Positions 23,284-33,919 of a stretch of DNA of 64,000 bases are shown here, piece by piece. Numbering within the stretch: position 1 is the stretch's first letter; every line of letters begins with the position of its first letter. The DNA lies in NCBI RefSeq assembly GCF_013294005.1, contig NZ_JABSNK010000001.1, positions 434,001-498,000 of the forward strand, in the 5' to 3' direction. The stretch is from Flavobacterium gelidicaeli (GTDB lineage Bacteria > Bacteroidota > Bacteroidia > Flavobacteriales > Flavobacteriaceae). The translations under genes and the position numbers were made by a program. Under the pieces are notes generated by a model. That model saw only the letters and a list, made by a program, of their open reading frames with translations. It had not been told where the DNA came from and made no database searches.

Positions 23284-25659
23284 TTATTCCCGAACAATCT
23301 CTATTTTTCTTCTAATTTCGTTACCATCCTCATCCTCAACGGTGATATAATGAAAACCTGAAACCGGTTCTATAGGCATTTCATGAAAGGTTTTTGTAAC
23401 ACCCTTATATACATTATCAACATACCAAAACAGTCGTGCTTCACTTTGCGAGTGCGCAACCTTTAATATCACAGGTTGTACTTTGCTATTAAAATCTTTG
23501 GTCAAATATATTTTACTATTGGCTTTAGGATAAATAAAATCCATTGAGGCAATTTGGCTACCACCACAATCAGCTCTAAAAGGCGGCAATGTTTGGTATG
23601 CGATATGATGACTTTTATAATACCACTCCATTACTGGTGGTAAAACAAACCAATTCTTTACCACTATGTTGTCAATATCCTCACAGCTACTGTTCACTCT
23701 AAACTGACCACTTTTATCTACATGAATCGTTTTGTGATACGGACAAATTGTAGTAGCACTTCCTTTTGAGGGTACCAATTGACTAATTTTTGGACAATTT
23801 TCTTGTGCTAGGTAACCACTTAACGAGCAAACTTCTACTTCCTTTAAATCTTTATAAGGAGTAGCAAACCACTTTTTTCTTGGTAACAAATTAAACACAT
23901 CAAATAAAATAGGCGCAGCACTAGTCACACCAGTCAAAGTTGGACGTCCTTCCCCTGTAGCATTCCCTACCCAAACACCTACTACATATTTAGAGTTGGT
24001 TCCTATGGCCCAAGCATCTCGATTACCAAAACTTGTTCCGGTTTTCCAAGCAATTTTTAAAGCACTATCATAAAACTTCCAAGCTTCATCACCTTCCGGA
24101 CGTCCCACTTGTTCCATCGCATTGTACGTAAGCCAAATAGATCCCGCTCCCAATATTGTTTTTTGATCACTTTGATCACCAAAATCTACTTTGTAGTTGT
24201 TGTGAATATTTAATTCTGCAAATTCTTTGGTTCTGTATTTCCCGTTATTTCTATTAAAATAATCTACTGTCGAGGATAATCCCGCATACGTTCGGCATAG
24301 ATCCCACAAATTACTTTCGGCTCCACCTAAAATTAATGACAAACCATAATGATCAGGCGGCTGGGAAATATCCCTCAATTTAAATTTTTGCAATTCTTCA
24401 TAAAACTTACTTACCCCAAAATCTTGTAGCATCAAAACCGCAGGGATATTTAATGAACGAGACAAAGCTCGATGGGCAGGAACAGCACCATCAAAAGTAA
24501 GGTTGTAATTCTGGGGTGCATAACCTGATATTTGTGTAGGAATATCAGGTACTAAAGTATTGGGTAGCAATTCTCCATCATCAAGCATTGCAGCGTACAA
24601 CAACGGTTTTAAAATACTTCCTGTGCTCCTTGGTGCATCTATAATATCTACATCTTTTTGATGGTTTCTATCCGTAGGTGCATTACCTACATAACTTATC
24701 ACATTCCTATTAGAGATATCAATTACAATAATCGCTAAATTATTGACTTCATTTTGTTTGTATTGATTATAATAGTATTTAGCTATTTGGTTGACCCTAT
24801 TTTGCAATTCTACCTCAACGGTAGTTTTTACGCGTTCCCCTTCTTGATCTTTAACAACTTTTTGCAAAAGGTGCGGTGCAATTTGCGGCAGATCGTATGG
24901 TTTTTGAGGCAATGGCTCAGCTATTGAAAGAGTATACATTTGGCTATCTATAACTCCTTCCTTTTGTAATTTCAATAAAAGACGGTCTCTTTTTGCTCGC
25001 AATCGCTGCTGATTTTTACCCGGATAAATTAAACTAGGTGCATTAGGTAAAACTGCTAGTGTAGCACTTTGCGCCCATGATAATTGATGCGATTGAACAC
25101 CAAAGTAGCGCCAAGATGCCATCTCGAGCCCAACAACATTTCCTCCAAAAGGAGCATGAGCCGCATACAAACCAAGAATTGATTCTTTTGAATAACCTAA
25201 TTCTAATCGGGTGGCTAGGATTACTTCAATTACTTTTTCAAAATAGGTTCGGCTTTTGCCTTTTCTAGACAAGCGAATAACTTGTTGCGTAAGTGTACTC
25301 CCCCCGCGAACCACTTTCCTCGCAGCTCTATTTTGCTTCACTGCATTAAACATAGCAACGGGATTAAACCCTGGATGGTGATAAAAATGCTCGTCTTCAA
25401 AATAAACAATACATTTTTTGAATTTATCTGGAACGCTGTCTTGTTCTGGAAAACGCCATTGTCCGTCACGAGCAATTTTGGCGCCAAGCAAAACACCTTC
25501 TTTACTTTCAATAACCGTTGCATACGGTTCTTGAAACAAAGTGCTTGGTAAAGAAAAAAAATAAACCACCAACAGTATAGAAACTATTGATGATTTAATT
25601 TTATGCAGTTTTATCCAGTCAATGATGCGTTGCAAAAACGCTAATAGTTTATTCTTCAA
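23284..25659 (-). CDS. pbpC: Penicillin-binding protein 1C
   Basis: A 791-residue bifunctional enzyme with an N-terminal membrane anchor. The GT51 glycosyltransferase (about 55-230) carries EDEHFYHHPG and GGSTLTQQV. The transpeptidase (about 300-570) has S-x-x-K in TGSILKP, S-x-N in SLN, and KTG in WKTGTSFGNRDAW. A C-terminal BiPBP_C domain (about 700-785) is typical of PBP1C. It follows the alpha-2-macroglobulin gene by 53 bases; this pairing is widespread and the macroglobulin is thought to defend the periplasm when the wall is breached. Confidence 0.95.
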   Translation of the reverse strand: MKNKLLAFLQRIIDWIKLHKIKSSIVSILLVVYFFSLPSTLFQEPYATVIESKEGVLLGAKIARDGQWRFPEQDSVPDKFKKCIVYFEDEHFYHHPGFNPVAMFNAVKQNRAARKVVRGGSTLTQQVIRLSRKGKSRTYFEKVIEVILATRLELGYSKESILGLYAAHAPFGGNVVGLEMASWRYFGVQSHQLSWAQSATLAVLPNAPSLIYPGKNQQRLRAKRDRLLLKLQKEGVIDSQMYTLSIAEPLPQKPYDLPQIAPHLLQKVVKDQEGERVKTTVEVELQNRVNQIAKYYYNQYKQNEVNNLAIIVIDISNRNVISYVGNAPTDRNHQKDVDIIDAPRSTGSILKPLLYAAMLDDGELLPNTLVPDIPTQISGYAPQNYNLTFDGAVPAHRALSRSLNIPAVLMLQDFGVSKFYEELQKFKLRDISQPPDHYGLSLILGGAESNLWDLCRTYAGLSSTVDYFNRNNGKYRTKEFAELNIHNNYKVDFGDQSDQKTILGAGSIWLTYNAMEQVGRPEGDEAWKFYDSALKIAWKTGTSFGNRDAWAIGTNSKYVVGVWVGNATGEGRPTLTGVTSAAPILFDVFNLLPRKKWFATPYKDLKEVEVCSLSGYLAQENCPKISQLVPSKGSATTICPYHKTIHVDKSGQFRVNSSCEDIDNIVVKNWFVLPPVMEWYYKSHHIAYQTLPPFRADCGGSQIASMDFIYPKANSKIYLTKDFNSKVQPVILKVAHSQSEARLFWYVDNVYKGVTKTFHEMPIEPVSGFHYITVEDEDGNEIRRKIEIVRE

Positions 25660-25712
25660 GTAATCTCTTTAATATACCCAGCAGTTTATAAAACAGCTGA
25701 GTTAATTTATAA

Positions 25713-28700
25713 TTATTTCACAACCTCAACCCATTGCCCTTTTGTTCTGGCTAGAAATGTATTATCATACATCGCTTCGCACTGTAATCCCGGCAAATAA
25801 TAGGTTCCTAAATAAGAAGCATTCAACAATACTCTAAATGTTTTAGTTTCATTTGCTTTAAGTCCAAAGTAGAAATTCGTTCGATCATCACGTATGTCAA
25901 TATAGTCAGCAACATTGTTAGTAGCGTCCCCGTAATCTGTAAATCTTGTGTTTACAATTTCAAACCCAGAAGGAAGAATTTGAGACAAGGCAACATTTTC
26001 AACACGCTCATTTTTTAAATTTCTAATGTTTATTTCTGCTATAAACTCCGTTCCTTGATCAATTCTACTCACATCAATTACAACACCTTTTCTATTTTTA
26101 AAACGTATTGAAGCTGCTAAATTATTTTGTAAAACCTGTTCTTGACCAATAGGCAAAATACCGCTATTTAAGACCCTTACATAAATCGTATTGTCTTTAG
26201 TATTGGTTAACGTTACTGAATTAACCCCTGCCTTAACGTCTAAAGATCGGTTTGCAATAGATTTCATCGTTTTTATAGTCTGGACTTTTCCATCTTTCCT
26301 AAATTGTACTGCAATACCTTTACTACCATTATTTTGAGCAAACTTAGACATTGCAAGCAAACAGTAGGCTGTAGTTTGCGTACTCATCCATTGATCACTC
26401 GCCATTTTCTTAGCTAACTGAGTCGCTACTGCAAATGCTTTTGCTTTTAAACCCAAGGAAATTAAAGTTTCTAAAGTCATGGCTTTATTTCTCTCGCTTG
26501 ATCCGTAGTAATAATAACGACCATAGTTAGTATTCTCGTCATCAATAGTAGTTTTTAATAATAAAGACACACCCGCTGCTTTTTGGCCAGCCAAAGCGTA
26601 AGCCGAAGCCAATCGCAATTTACTTTCATTAGAAATAGCAGCGGTTTCTCTTAATCGATTCATCGAAGACAAATCAGGAGCACCCGCCAAAGCCAAAGTG
26701 TATAAACGGTAGGCTTGCGCCAAATCATTGCCATATTGTGGTAAAAATCGCCATTGTTTGGCTTCTCTCTGTTGGTACGAAATCCATTTAGATTTAAAGT
26801 TAATAGGCAATACATATCCTTTTTTCTCCGCCTCAACCAAGAAATGTCCCGCGTACGAAGTACCCCAATCATCTGCAACCGCATTCCCTTGCCAGTACGA
26901 CAGTCCTCCATTTGCTAATTGAAAACCACCTAATCTAGTAATCCCTGCTGTTACATTTTTTTGAATTGCTTGTTGACGACCTGCATCAATATCAACCACA
27001 TCATTCAAATACAATTGAGGAAAAACAGATGATGTAGTTTGCTCTACACAACCATGAGGATATCCTATTAAATATTGTAACCTTCGATTAAAATCGATAG
27101 TTGGCATTGACGAAACTTCTAGTTTCGCCTTATTACTTCCGGCAACACCAAAGGTTTCCCATGAAATTGTCTTAGAACTATTTGGTTCTAAAACTATATC
27201 TTTATAGGTATTTGTTATTGGGTTTGGATTGGTCATGTCAATTTCAACATCATAAGAAGCTCTTTCACTTCCCGAAATTGCGGTAATTGTTACTTTACCA
27301 ATACCGGTGCTTTGGCCTACTTCTAAATTGAAATACGTCATTTTTTCGTCCGGATTTGAAAAATTTAACGTCTGAACTTTGGTTCCAATAACTCTCAGTC
27401 CATTATTTGTTTTTATTTCAACTCGTACGTTTTTTATGTTTTTTTCCATCGCAAAAACCGTAACTGGAATGGTCACTTTTTCAGAAGGAGAAATTTTTCT
27501 TGGCAATGAAGCCAATACCATTAACGGACTACGAACTGGAGTTGATTTTTCGACATTTCCGTACGCACTTGTACTTGCATCACCTGCAACCACCATAGTT
27601 CTTACTGACCCTATGTATTTTGGTAATTTTATTTGATGTGTTTTTGTTCCTCCCTTTGGTAATTGAAAAGGCCCAAGATAGATCACAACCGCTTTAAAAC
27701 GATTGGCTTTTTTGGCTTTTCCGCCTCCTAAATCCTGATCTCCACCAATACTAAAAATTTGATTCACTTTACCACCATACGCACCAATAATATCATCGTA
27801 AACATCCCAAGTTTTCACTCCTAAGGCTTCACGACTGTAAAAACTATCCCAAGCATTCGGTGTTTTAAATCGGGTTAAATCTAATAATCCTTCATCTACA
27901 ACTGCAATCGAGTATGTCATTGCTTTTCCTGACTGCTCACTTACTTGAACGTTAAAGGATTGTTCTGGTTTAAGCACTGCGGGCATCGAAATTTTGGGCA
28001 CTAAAATGGTGTTTTTATCGACTACCTCGATGGGAACAATTCCGTACATCCTGATAGGCGAATCATTTTTAGTCGTTGCATGTGGTTGCAATAAAGTAAT
28101 ATTAAAAAATACATTGGGAGCCATTGCTGACGTAATAGGCACTTCCACTTTAGTTTCTCCTTTTTCAGTTACTGCCCAAAGTGTTTGAACTACTTTTGTT
28201 CCATTTTCGATCGAAATTAAAGCCCTTCCACCTTCACTTGATGGAAAAGATATTTCGGCTTTTTCACCTACAGCATAATTTTTTTTATTGGTAGAAAAAA
28301 CCAACATACTCGCTGTTGAAGCATCAGTATTTCTGGTTTTACCTGACCACACTGGCCAATCAATCAAAACGGTTTGAGCAGTGGCATGTCCGCCATCTTC
28401 ATCAGCAACACGCACTAAATATCGTCCCCACTCATCCTCATCTACTGCAAACTGAAAACTCCCTTTTCCATTAGAGTCAGTATTTACGTACATGGTTTTA
28501 TATGAAGTAGTTGCATTAGACGAATTATAATTAGACAAATTATCTTCTGATGCATCCCACCACCATCGCCACTGTACCCTGAAAATTTTCACTTCAAGAT
28601 CTCTTACTGATCTCGGTCTTCCGTTTTCATCTACAGTTACTACATCAAATCTATTGCTTTTTCCTGTTTCTAAGGTACCGTATTTATTAGGCTCTGGAGA

Positions 28701-31403
28701 TTTTAAACCTACATAAACTTTGTATGGAGAATACGTTGTTGAAATCACATCCGAACTAAAATCACCACCCTCTTCATATACTTTAGTAATAAATGAAGCT
28801 CTTAACATTCCTGGAGCTTGTTTGTTTAATTTGGGTTGGATAGTTACCGAAGCTCTTCCGTTTCCATCAATTTTACCAGAGAAAATATTGATCTCTTCAG
28901 TATCAAATTTGCGAACTAAATCATCGAAACTATATTTTGGATAATTTTTAAAAGTAGTTGTTTGTTGCGAAAACTTAGCTTGCATTTCTACCTTCAAATT
29001 TCTAGCGATAGCACCGTGAAGCCAAGTTACCTCTAGATTGCTACTATTAGGATAAGAGGCAGAAAGAACCGCTCTTTTAAAACTATTTTTAATGCGCAAA
29101 CGGTTGGGTTTAATAGTTTCAATTTTTACACTTTTATAAAACTTAGCACCACCTACACTCACCATGGCTTCCCAGTTTCCGGTAGGCGCATCAGCATCCG
29201 TTTTAACAATAAAAACATAATGATTTAGATCATTCGATTTTTGTACTTTTTGGTACACTACTTTTCCATTGGGATCCGAAAGTCTTAATTTTATTGGATG
29301 AGATTCCGGTAATTTATTCGCCGCGTCATTTAATATGAAAGATAAATACAAATCGTCTCCTGGGCGCCAAACACCTCTTTCTCCATAAATATATCCTTTT
29401 AATCCTTTTTGTAAAGTTTCACCAGCAACATCAAAATTACTAACTGACAATGACGTACCATCATCTAACTTGATATAGGTAGCACTTTTCCCTTCAGTAA
29501 TAATAGCAAAATAGGCGAATTTATTCAGCTTAAAATTAGCTATACCATCACCATCTGTATTTTCTGTAGCTAATTTTTGTTGTTGGTAGCTGTACAATTC
29601 AATCTTAGCACCACTAACTGGTTCTGTTGTTACAATATTATTTACAGCGAAAAAATATGATTTATCAGCCCCACGTTTAGCAATAACACCCAAGTCCGAA
29701 GCTAGAATATTAGTCCCAACCTTTGTACCATAATAATAAGAATCTGTACACGGGTCTTCTCTCTCCTCCCAATTGTAGTTTTCATAATAATAGTCATCGT
29801 CATAATAAGAACCACTATAATTCACATCATCTTCATCTACTTCCTCTTGATCCTCCTCTTGACTATCCTCTGGATCTAAATTGGTACATTTATACAAAGA
29901 GTATGCTTTTTTAAATGAAAATTCAACTCTGTAGATGGCTCCTGGTTCCGGCGCTATAATTTGAGAAAGATCTAAAGCATAGGTATTCCATTTACTGGTA
30001 TTTACTAAGGAATTTTCTTTTAAATTAATGGTTGTTTTGGCTATCGGCTGACTGACTCTTTTTAGATTCTGACTCCCGTTAATTTGATTATCCTGAAGAA
30101 ATTGAAGAATATTATTTGAGTAAATTTTATAAACCTTTACATCAACCGCTCGCAAGTTTGCTGCTTCAAAATTCAGTTTTAGATTATTAGAACTTGGTAA
30201 AATGGTTCCGTTTTTAATGAATTTAACACCTGGTTTTACCTGATCAAAAGATATCTTAGTAGTATATGTTTCTTTCATCCTTTGACCGTAGCTACTTTCA
30301 ATTCCTTGAAAAACTTCTACTAACAATTCTCCTGTCAATAATTGCTGTACCACTACTTCTGGCTCCACATACTCTACCACTGGAGGCGCAACAACAGCTA
30401 CAGCGGCAGTATCTTTTACTACATTTTCAACACCAACACTATCTACGACTACATCAGTTACTTCTTCTTCAACAACCTCGGCTACTTCTTCAACTACTTT
30501 TTTAGAACTTACTGTTGTTTGATTATTAAAAAAAACTCTGAGTAGGTTACCATCCGTACTGAATTTTAAATTTCGAGCATTTTCAATTGATACTAAACCA
30601 CTAAAATCTTGATCTTTGCGAAGCGGTTCTGAAAAATTGATTGTCATCGTTTGATTATTTCCTTCTGGAACATCAACTTTCATAATTTTAAAATCACCTT
30701 TTGCAGCAATTACATATTCAACCGCGTCTTTCTCTTCGGCATCGATGGCACTTTCATCAAAATTGATCGTTATCTTACTTTCATCGCTTAAACGTTGAAT
30801 TTTATCCACAACAAATCTAAACTCTGTTCCTGAACGAACGGCTTTGTCAAACTTAATTGGAAGACTGTTACCGTTTTGTTGAGCTGAAACGAGTTTTATA
30901 GCCGACTCTAAATCAGTGACATCGGCAGTTTTTAAAATACAATTCAAATACTGCGAATCCTTACTGTACGATTGAATATCATTAGTTACAACTATATAGT
31001 TTTGCTTGATTGTTTTTACTGTAAAATTAAACTCAGACAACTCTTTTTTTGTTTCTATCAGTTTTTCTAAATGTAAGGTAACCTGATATTCAGTATCTTG
31101 TTTTAATTTTTCCTTGGGAATAAAAGCAATTGTATTTGCTGAGAGCGCTACTACTTTTCCGTCTACGCTAGGCGAAATATCAAATAAATCATTATCTAAA
31201 ACCTGATTCGCTTTCCATTCTTTTTTATTAAAAGCTAAAACAACACGAATGTCAGACTGAGCAGAGACAATACCTCCCGTAAAATTGCTAATAAATTCTT
31301 TAAATAAGGAAAAATCAGAATTAAAATCAGAAGCTGATTTTTTAGAACATCCTTGGAATAAAAAAAACATACAAAACACGAGAACAAATCCTTTAATTTT
31401 CAT
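25713..31403 (-). CDS. Alpha-2-macroglobulin family lipoprotein
   Basis: A 1896-residue lipoprotein (cysteine at residue 19, LFQGCSKKS). It has MG domains through the first 1400 residues and the thioester motif GCVEQ (about 1450), followed by the alpha-helical thioester domain and a C-terminal receptor-like domain. It traps proteases covalently. Two low-complexity stretches interrupt it: a Val/Glu-rich segment at about residues 300-355 and a very acidic, Tyr-rich segment at about 505-557. It lies upstream of pbpC. The size is at the upper end for bacterial members. Confidence 0.93.
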   Translation of the reverse strand: MKIKGFVLVFCMFFLFQGCSKKSASDFNSDFSLFKEFISNFTGGIVSAQSDIRVVLAFNKKEWKANQVLDNDLFDISPSVDGKVVALSANTIAFIPKEKLKQDTEYQVTLHLEKLIETKKELSEFNFTVKTIKQNYIVVTNDIQSYSKDSQYLNCILKTADVTDLESAIKLVSAQQNGNSLPIKFDKAVRSGTEFRFVVDKIQRLSDESKITINFDESAIDAEEKDAVEYVIAAKGDFKIMKVDVPEGNNQTMTINFSEPLRKDQDFSGLVSIENARNLKFSTDGNLLRVFFNNQTTVSSKKVVEEVAEVVEEEVTDVVVDSVGVENVVKDTAAVAVVAPPVVEYVEPEVVVQQLLTGELLVEVFQGIESSYGQRMKETYTTKISFDQVKPGVKFIKNGTILPSSNNLKLNFEAANLRAVDVKVYKIYSNNILQFLQDNQINGSQNLKRVSQPIAKTTINLKENSLVNTSKWNTYALDLSQIIAPEPGAIYRVEFSFKKAYSLYKCTNLDPEDSQEEDQEEVDEDDVNYSGSYYDDDYYYENYNWEEREDPCTDSYYYGTKVGTNILASDLGVIAKRGADKSYFFAVNNIVTTEPVSGAKIELYSYQQQKLATENTDGDGIANFKLNKFAYFAIITEGKSATYIKLDDGTSLSVSNFDVAGETLQKGLKGYIYGERGVWRPGDDLYLSFILNDAANKLPESHPIKLRLSDPNGKVVYQKVQKSNDLNHYVFIVKTDADAPTGNWEAMVSVGGAKFYKSVKIETIKPNRLRIKNSFKRAVLSASYPNSSNLEVTWLHGAIARNLKVEMQAKFSQQTTTFKNYPKYSFDDLVRKFDTEEINIFSGKIDGNGRASVTIQPKLNKQAPGMLRASFITKVYEEGGDFSSDVISTTYSPYKVYVGLKSPEPNKYGTLETGKSNRFDVVTVDENGRPRSVRDLEVKIFRVQWRWWWDASEDNLSNYNSSNATTSYKTMYVNTDSNGKGSFQFAVDEDEWGRYLVRVADEDGGHATAQTVLIDWPVWSGKTRNTDASTASMLVFSTNKKNYAVGEKAEISFPSSEGGRALISIENGTKVVQTLWAVTEKGETKVEVPITSAMAPNVFFNITLLQPHATTKNDSPIRMYGIVPIEVVDKNTILVPKISMPAVLKPEQSFNVQVSEQSGKAMTYSIAVVDEGLLDLTRFKTPNAWDSFYSREALGVKTWDVYDDIIGAYGGKVNQIFSIGGDQDLGGGKAKKANRFKAVVIYLGPFQLPKGGTKTHQIKLPKYIGSVRTMVVAGDASTSAYGNVEKSTPVRSPLMVLASLPRKISPSEKVTIPVTVFAMEKNIKNVRVEIKTNNGLRVIGTKVQTLNFSNPDEKMTYFNLEVGQSTGIGKVTITAISGSERASYDVEIDMTNPNPITNTYKDIVLEPNSSKTISWETFGVAGSNKAKLEVSSMPTIDFNRRLQYLIGYPHGCVEQTTSSVFPQLYLNDVVDIDAGRQQAIQKNVTAGITRLGGFQLANGGLSYWQGNAVADDWGTSYAGHFLVEAEKKGYVLPINFKSKWISYQQREAKQWRFLPQYGNDLAQAYRLYTLALAGAPDLSSMNRLRETAAISNESKLRLASAYALAGQKAAGVSLLLKTTIDDENTNYGRYYYYGSSERNKAMTLETLISLGLKAKAFAVATQLAKKMASDQWMSTQTTAYCLLAMSKFAQNNGSKGIAVQFRKDGKVQTIKTMKSIANRSLDVKAGVNSVTLTNTKDNTIYVRVLNSGILPIGQEQVLQNNLAASIRFKNRKGVVIDVSRIDQGTEFIAEINIRNLKNERVENVALSQILPSGFEIVNTRFTDYGDATNNVADYIDIRDDRTNFYFGLKANETKTFRVLLNASYLGTYYLPGLQCEAMYDNTFLARTKGQWVEVVK

Positions 31404-31535
31404 TTCTTAAAACTTTAAAGAGTTAAAAATTCACACTTATGATTGAAAAAAAATCCTAACCAATTTAGTATGAATACAATTAAAGTAAATGTAGTATTTT
31501 TTTTGAAATATTTAAGAAGAAAATTCGGTAAATAA

Positions 31536-31979
31536 CTATTTCCTTCTCGTTGCAAAAAAGCGTTTCATTAAGTCAGCAGCCTCATCAGCGAGAATACCTC
31601 TTCTTACAATAGTTTTAGGATGTAGTTGCGTGCCCATTTTTTCGTATCCGCGATGCGCGTCTGAAGCACCAAAAACAATGGTAGCAATTTGACTCCAATA
31701 CAAAGCACCCGCACACATCTGGCAAGGTTCCAGCGTAACATAAAGTGTGCAGTCTTTTAGATATTTCCCTCCAAGATAATTTGCGGCAGCGGTTATAGAT
31801 TGCATTTCAGCATGTGCAGTAACATCATTAAGCATTTCAGTAAGATTATGGCTTCTGGCAATAACAGTATTATTCACCACAATAATTGCCCCTACAGGAA
31901 TTTCACCTTTATCAAAGGCCATTTCCGCTTCCTGTAAAGCTTTTTTCATGAAGTATTCGTCTGTGAAAGGGTTTATCAT
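31536..31979 (-). CDS. tadA: tRNA adenosine(34) deaminase / nucleoside deaminase
   Basis: A 147-residue zinc deaminase. The zinc and catalytic residues are HAEMQ (about 56-60) and PCQMCAGA (about 86-93). TadA converts A34 of tRNA-Arg to inosine. The ending FFATRRK and GxxxYWSQI segment favour TadA over cytidine or guanine deaminase. It is divergent from dxs, an arrangement common in related genomes. Confidence 0.85.
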   Translation of the reverse strand: MINPFTDEYFMKKALQEAEMAFDKGEIPVGAIIVVNNTVIARSHNLTEMLNDVTAHAEMQSITAAANYLGGKYLKDCTLYVTLEPCQMCAGALYWSQIATIVFGASDAHRGYEKMGTQLHPKTIVRRGILADEAADLMKRFFATRRK

Positions 31980-32102
31980 AATGTAGGCTGCAAAAATTTA
32001 CAAAAAATGGTACTTCGTAACTCTTTGCTTATTTTGTGATTCTTTGTGAAACAACTTTTTTATCGATTACAAAAATACGATTTCAAATCGTACATTTGCT
32101 TC

Positions 32103-33890
32103 ATGTCAGATAATTTACTTTCAAACATTAATTACCCCGCAGACTTACGACAACTAGACGAAGCGCAACTTCCTCAATTGGCGCAAGAATTACGCAATTT
32201 CATCATAGATATTGTTTCTGTAAAAGAAGGCCATCTTGGCGCTAGTTTAGGCGTTATAGAACTAACCATTGCCTTACACTATGTTTTCAATACTCCCGAG
32301 GATTTGTTGATTTGGGATGTAGGCCATCAGGCATATGGACATAAAATATTGACTGGTAGAAGAGAAAATTTTGACACCAATAGACGGTTAGGCGGAATTT
32401 CTGGTTTTCCCAAAAGAAGCGAGAGTATTTACGACGCTTTTGGCGTAGGCCACTCCTCTACTTCAATTTCGGCAGCATTAGGAATGGCGATTGCCTCCAA
32501 TTTAAAAGGAGATTTTCACAAACAACACATTGCAGTGATTGGCGATGCCTCCATAGCTTCTGGAATGGCGTTTGAAGGCTTGAATCACGCTGGTGTTACT
32601 GACGCCAATTTATTAGTTATTCTTAACGATAACGCCATCGGAATTGACCCGAGTGTTGGTGCTTTAAAAGATTATCTAACTGCTGTAAAAACCGGTAAAA
32701 ATCCGAGGCAGAATAACATGATGAAGTCGCTAAACTTTGATTATTCAGGACCTATAGATGGGCATGATATTCATGCGGTGATTAAAGAATTAAAACGATT
32801 ACAAAAAATAAAAGGACCTAAATTTCTTCACGTGATTACCACTAAAGGAAAAGGTTTAAAACAAGCAGAAGAAGATCAGGTAAAATACCATGCTCCTGGA
32901 AAATTTGATGCGAAATCGGGAGAAATAATTTTGAAGTCAGAAGAGCATCTCCCTCCAAAATACCAAGATGTTTTTGGCTTGACCGTATTAGATTTGGCTC
33001 AAAAGAATAAAAAAATCATCGGAATCACTCCTGCAATGCCGTCTGGAAGTTCCCTAAAGTTCATGATGGAAGCTTTACCAGAGCGTGCTTTTGATGTGGG
33101 AATTGCAGAGCAACATGCTGTTACATTAGCGGCTGGTATGGCCACGCAAGGCATGATTGTGTATTGTAACATTTACTCGACTTTTTTACAACGTGCCTAC
33201 GATCAAGTAATACATGATGTTGCTTTACAAAACTTACCCGTTATATTTTGCTTAGATCGTGCTGGTTTAGTGGGTGAAGATGGTGCTACACACCACGGCG
33301 TTTATGATATTGCTTATTTACGTTGCGTTCCCAATTTAATTATCTACGCACCGTTAAATGAAATAGCCCTTCAAAATATTTTATACACCGCACAACTGGG
33401 TTTACAAAATCCTATTGCAATTCGCTACCCAAGAGGGCGCGGTCAATTTTCTAATTGGAAACAAAATAATTTTGGGAAATACGAAAAAATCGAAATTGGA
33501 AAATCTGCTTGCTTAAAAACAGGAACTGATATCGCCGTTTTATCAACAGGAACAATTGGAAATAACGTAATTCAAGCTTTAGCAAATAGTTCAAATTCTG
33601 AAAAAATAGCTCATTATGATTTTCCTTTTATTAAGCCTTTAGATGAAATAGAACTACACAAAATATTTAGTAATTTTAAAGAAATAATCACTATAGAAGA
33701 CGGGGCGGTTACTGGCGGTTTTGGAAGTGGAATATTAGAATTTGCATCGAGAAACAAATACCATACAAGTATAACTAAAATGGGGATTCCAGATGAATTT
33801 ATTGAACATGGAACGGTTTTTGAGTTGCAACAATATTGCAAAATCGACGTTAAAAATTTGGAAATAATTTTTTCAAGAAAATCAAAATAA
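32103..33890 (+). CDS. dxs: 1-deoxy-D-xylulose-5-phosphate synthase
   Basis: A 595-residue thiamine-dependent enzyme that makes DXP from pyruvate and glyceraldehyde-3-phosphate, the first step of the MEP isoprenoid route. Motifs are GHQAYGHKILTGR, the TPP/magnesium segment GDASIASGMAFEGLNHAG with a downstream NDN (the usual GDG is GDA here), the E1 catalytic Glu region FDVGIAEQHAVT, and LDRAGLVGEDGATHHG. I start at ATG 32103 (MSDNLLSNINYP); the upstream GTG adds 19 residues unlike the family. It may supply the isoprenoids used by the prenylglyceryl-phosphate synthase at 2764. Confidence 0.95.
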   Translation: MSDNLLSNINYPADLRQLDEAQLPQLAQELRNFIIDIVSVKEGHLGASLGVIELTIALHYVFNTPEDLLIWDVGHQAYGHKILTGRRENFDTNRRLGGISGFPKRSESIYDAFGVGHSSTSISAALGMAIASNLKGDFHKQHIAVIGDASIASGMAFEGLNHAGVTDANLLVILNDNAIGIDPSVGALKDYLTAVKTGKNPRQNNMMKSLNFDYSGPIDGHDIHAVIKELKRLQKIKGPKFLHVITTKGKGLKQAEEDQVKYHAPGKFDAKSGEIILKSEEHLPPKYQDVFGLTVLDLAQKNKKIIGITPAMPSGSSLKFMMEALPERAFDVGIAEQHAVTLAAGMATQGMIVYCNIYSTFLQRAYDQVIHDVALQNLPVIFCLDRAGLVGEDGATHHGVYDIAYLRCVPNLIIYAPLNEIALQNILYTAQLGLQNPIAIRYPRGRGQFSNWKQNNFGKYEKIEIGKSACLKTGTDIAVLSTGTIGNNVIQALANSSNSEKIAHYDFPFIKPLDEIELHKIFSNFKEIITIEDGAVTGGFGSGILEFASRNKYHTSITKMGIPDEFIEHGTVFELQQYCKIDVKNLEIIFSRKSK

Positions 33891-33919
33891 TTATTTTGCG
33901 TCTTCTAACTAACTAACCT

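Noticed and set aside
30266..30545. Plus-strand ORFs rich in Gln/Leu and Tyr/Asn
   Set aside because: Antisense of the Val/Glu-rich stretch in the alpha-2-macroglobulin gene; repeated codons explain the open frame.
32046..32102. Upstream start for dxs giving 19 extra residues
   Set aside because: It would start at a GTG and the extra residues do not resemble the Dxs N-terminus, while ATG 32103 does.
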